Shown here in pieces: positions 62,900 to 64,000 of a stretch of DNA of 64,000 nt. Under the pieces are notes generated by a model, which saw only the letters and a program-made list of their open reading frames with translations, was not told where the DNA came from and ran no database searches. This DNA is from Lottiidibacillus patelloidae. Its GTDB lineage: Bacteria > Bacillota > Bacilli > Bacillales > SA5d-4. Location: NCBI RefSeq assembly GCF_002262935.1, contig NZ_NPIA01000007.1, forward strand, positions 1 through 64,000. Reading direction: 5' to 3'. Every line of letters starts with the position of its first letter. The first letter of the stretch is position 1. Both the position numbers and the translations under genes were made by a program.

Positions 62900-64000
62900 T
62901 TAATTCAATATGTTTCGTTGATCTTTTAAATATTTATCAAGATCAACCGTCGTCCTTGTTAATTCTAGTAACTCATTATTTTTAAAATATCGAATTTGTT
63001 TATCGATATAAGGATTAAGGTTATCTACAACAGCTACTAACGTTTCGTCATCCAAGCGTCTTATCTCATCAGGTGTTAATAGATCGCGTTTTTGAGGGTT
63101 TGAGTTAATCCCAATATTGCTATTCTCACTTAATGCTAGCGATCTACTAATCGAGACAATCTCTTTTTGTCCAAATAGCTCTGAAAAGTATTTCGCACTA
63201 TCTACAGATAATCCTGGAAAGACAAATTTCGTTTTTAAATTATCTAAAATAGTATGTGCTTTTTCTTTTCCATAGTTACTTATTAGCTGATTTATGCTTT
63301 GTATGCCTATTGATATACTAATTTTTCTAGATCTAAATGTCGCTAGAGCAGTATCTATATTTGGAATAATACCTATATTGGCAAATTCATCTAAGAAAAA
63401 GTAGACGGGGACTTTAGACTTTCTTTCTACTAAGTGTGCCATTAATTGCGTGTAGAAAGGAGCCATTAAAGGTGCTAATGTTGCACTTTTATGTTCTGGA
63501 ACAATGACATATAATACTGTCGGGCTCTCACTAAAGTATTTTGGATTCAATTCATTGTAACTAGTCGCATTAACTACTGTGGGATCGACAAACAATTGCG
63601 CACAAGAAGCTAGTACTGTTCTAATACTAGAAGCCGTCTTTTCTGATTCAGCTGCTTGCATAAAAATATTAAATTGTTTTTTCGCTTCTTTTGATTCCCC
63701 TTTAAATAACACCCTTAAAGTTTCTATCTCATTTTCTACTAGTAAGTCCATAGCTGTCGAAATTGTATTTTTAGGAGGCTCTAAACTTCTAACAAATAGT
63801 AATCCGGCAGTTAACAATGGGGTAGCCATATTAATCCATTCTGCGCCTCCAGAAACTCCCCCAGTCATTGCCTCGACAGCTTTATTTCCATTAGTTAAAA
63901 TCATTTGTGCCAGTTCTCTAATTTCAGTAACATTTCTACATAACGAAAGTGGATTATAACGCATAGTATTTTCATGATAAGGGCTAAAAACTAATACTCT
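62900..64000 (-). CDS. TraG/TraD/VirD4-type conjugative coupling protein, partial
   Basis: C-terminal 366 residues or so of a type IV secretion coupling ATPase that hands the relaxosome to the mating channel. KVPVYFFLDEFANIGIIPNIDTAL is the Walker B region, RSRKISISIGIQSINQLISNYGKEKA and TKFVFPGLSVDSAKYFSELFGQKE are family motifs, and ENTMRYNPLSL is the typical segment after Walker A. The frame stays open to the window edge (codons reading VLVFSPYHENT before the first ATG at 63964), so the true start and Walker A lie outside. It marks a conjugative element next to the CRISPR island. Confidence 0.93.
   Translation of the reverse strand, partial: RVLVFSPYHENTMRYNPLSLCRNVTEIRELAQMILTNGNKAVEAMTGGVSGGAEWINMATPLLTAGLLFVRSLEPPKNTISTAMDLLVENEIETLRVLFKGESKEAKKQFNIFMQAAESEKTASSIRTVLASCAQLFVDPTVVNATSYNELNPKYFSESPTVLYVIVPEHKSATLAPLMAPFYTQLMAHLVERKSKVPVYFFLDEFANIGIIPNIDTALATFRSRKISISIGIQSINQLISNYGKEKAHTILDNLKTKFVFPGLSVDSAKYFSELFGQKEIVSISRSLALSENSNIGINSNPQKRDLLTPDEIRRLDDETLVAVVDNLNPYIDKQIRYFKNNELLELTRTTVDLDKYLKDQRNILN

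Noticed and set aside
63965-64000. Treating the ATG at 63964 as the true start of the coupling protein
   Set aside because: The frame stays open to the edge and the upstream codons encode VLVFSPYHENT, matching the conserved segment before RYNPL in VirD4/TraG proteins, so the gene is cut by the window.

Overview
The window is low-GC Firmicute chromosomal DNA, almost certainly from a spore-forming Bacillaceae. The evidence is strong AGGAGG-type ribosome sites with many TTG/GTG starts, a cotG-cotH-cotB spore-coat cluster, the yneP/yneQ/yneR family genes, a near-complete B. subtilis-type pur operon behind a guanine riboswitch, and an rRNA operon start. I cannot name the species.

Layout. (1) 1-430: 5' end, leader and promoter of a 16S rRNA gene on the minus strand. 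(2) 0.4-24.7 kb: mixed chromosomal genes: a DUF2971 protein, a solitary MurG, an ABC-2 exporter, a spore-coat kinase CotH with its presumed substrates CotG and CotB, a thermolysin-type protease, MFS and MATE exporters, acetyltransferases, a tandem-AAA SpoVK/CbbX-like ATPase, msrA behind a SAM riboswitch, a DUF2325 protein and a cold-shock protein. (3) 24.7-39.3 kb: folD behind a ZTP riboswitch, then the minus-strand operon purE-K-C-S-Q-L-F-M-N-H-D (no purB), its guanine riboswitch and PurR-box pair, and divergent adenine deaminase. (4) 39.4-62.7 kb: a large type III CRISPR-Cas island, best fitting III-D (Cas10, Csx10, several Cas7-like RAMPs, Csx19-like protein). (5) 62.9 kb to the end: the C-terminal part of a TraG/VirD4 conjugative coupling protein, which suggests that the island sits in or beside an integrative conjugative element.

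How the CRISPR island seems to work. An effector operon starts near 62.66 kb and runs leftward: two tandem Csm6-like CARF/HEPN ribonucleases, Cas6, an HD-less Cas10, Cas7-like and Csx10 backbone proteins, a Cas11 candidate, a Csx19-like protein, a CARF protein translationally coupled to a four-helix membrane protein, a RAMP with an N-terminal cold-shock domain, and finally a CARF-histidine phosphatase fusion coupled to a RelA/SpoT-type alarmone synthetase. A terminator separates this from an adaptation operon: a 923-residue reverse transcriptase fused to an archaeo-eukaryotic primase, then cas1 and cas2, then a leader with a promoter abutting the first of 22 repeats (21 spacers). Spacers are purine-rich on the strand complementary to the predicted crRNA, which fits mRNA targeting and possibly RNA-derived spacers.

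The most novel-looking unit is the CARF-phosphatase plus RelA/SpoT pair (45.4-48.2 kb): it would place alarmone metabolism under cyclic-oligoadenylate control. The CARF plus membrane-protein pair and the RT-primase-Cas1-Cas2 module are next. All functional statements rest on motif recognition by eye; no database search was run.
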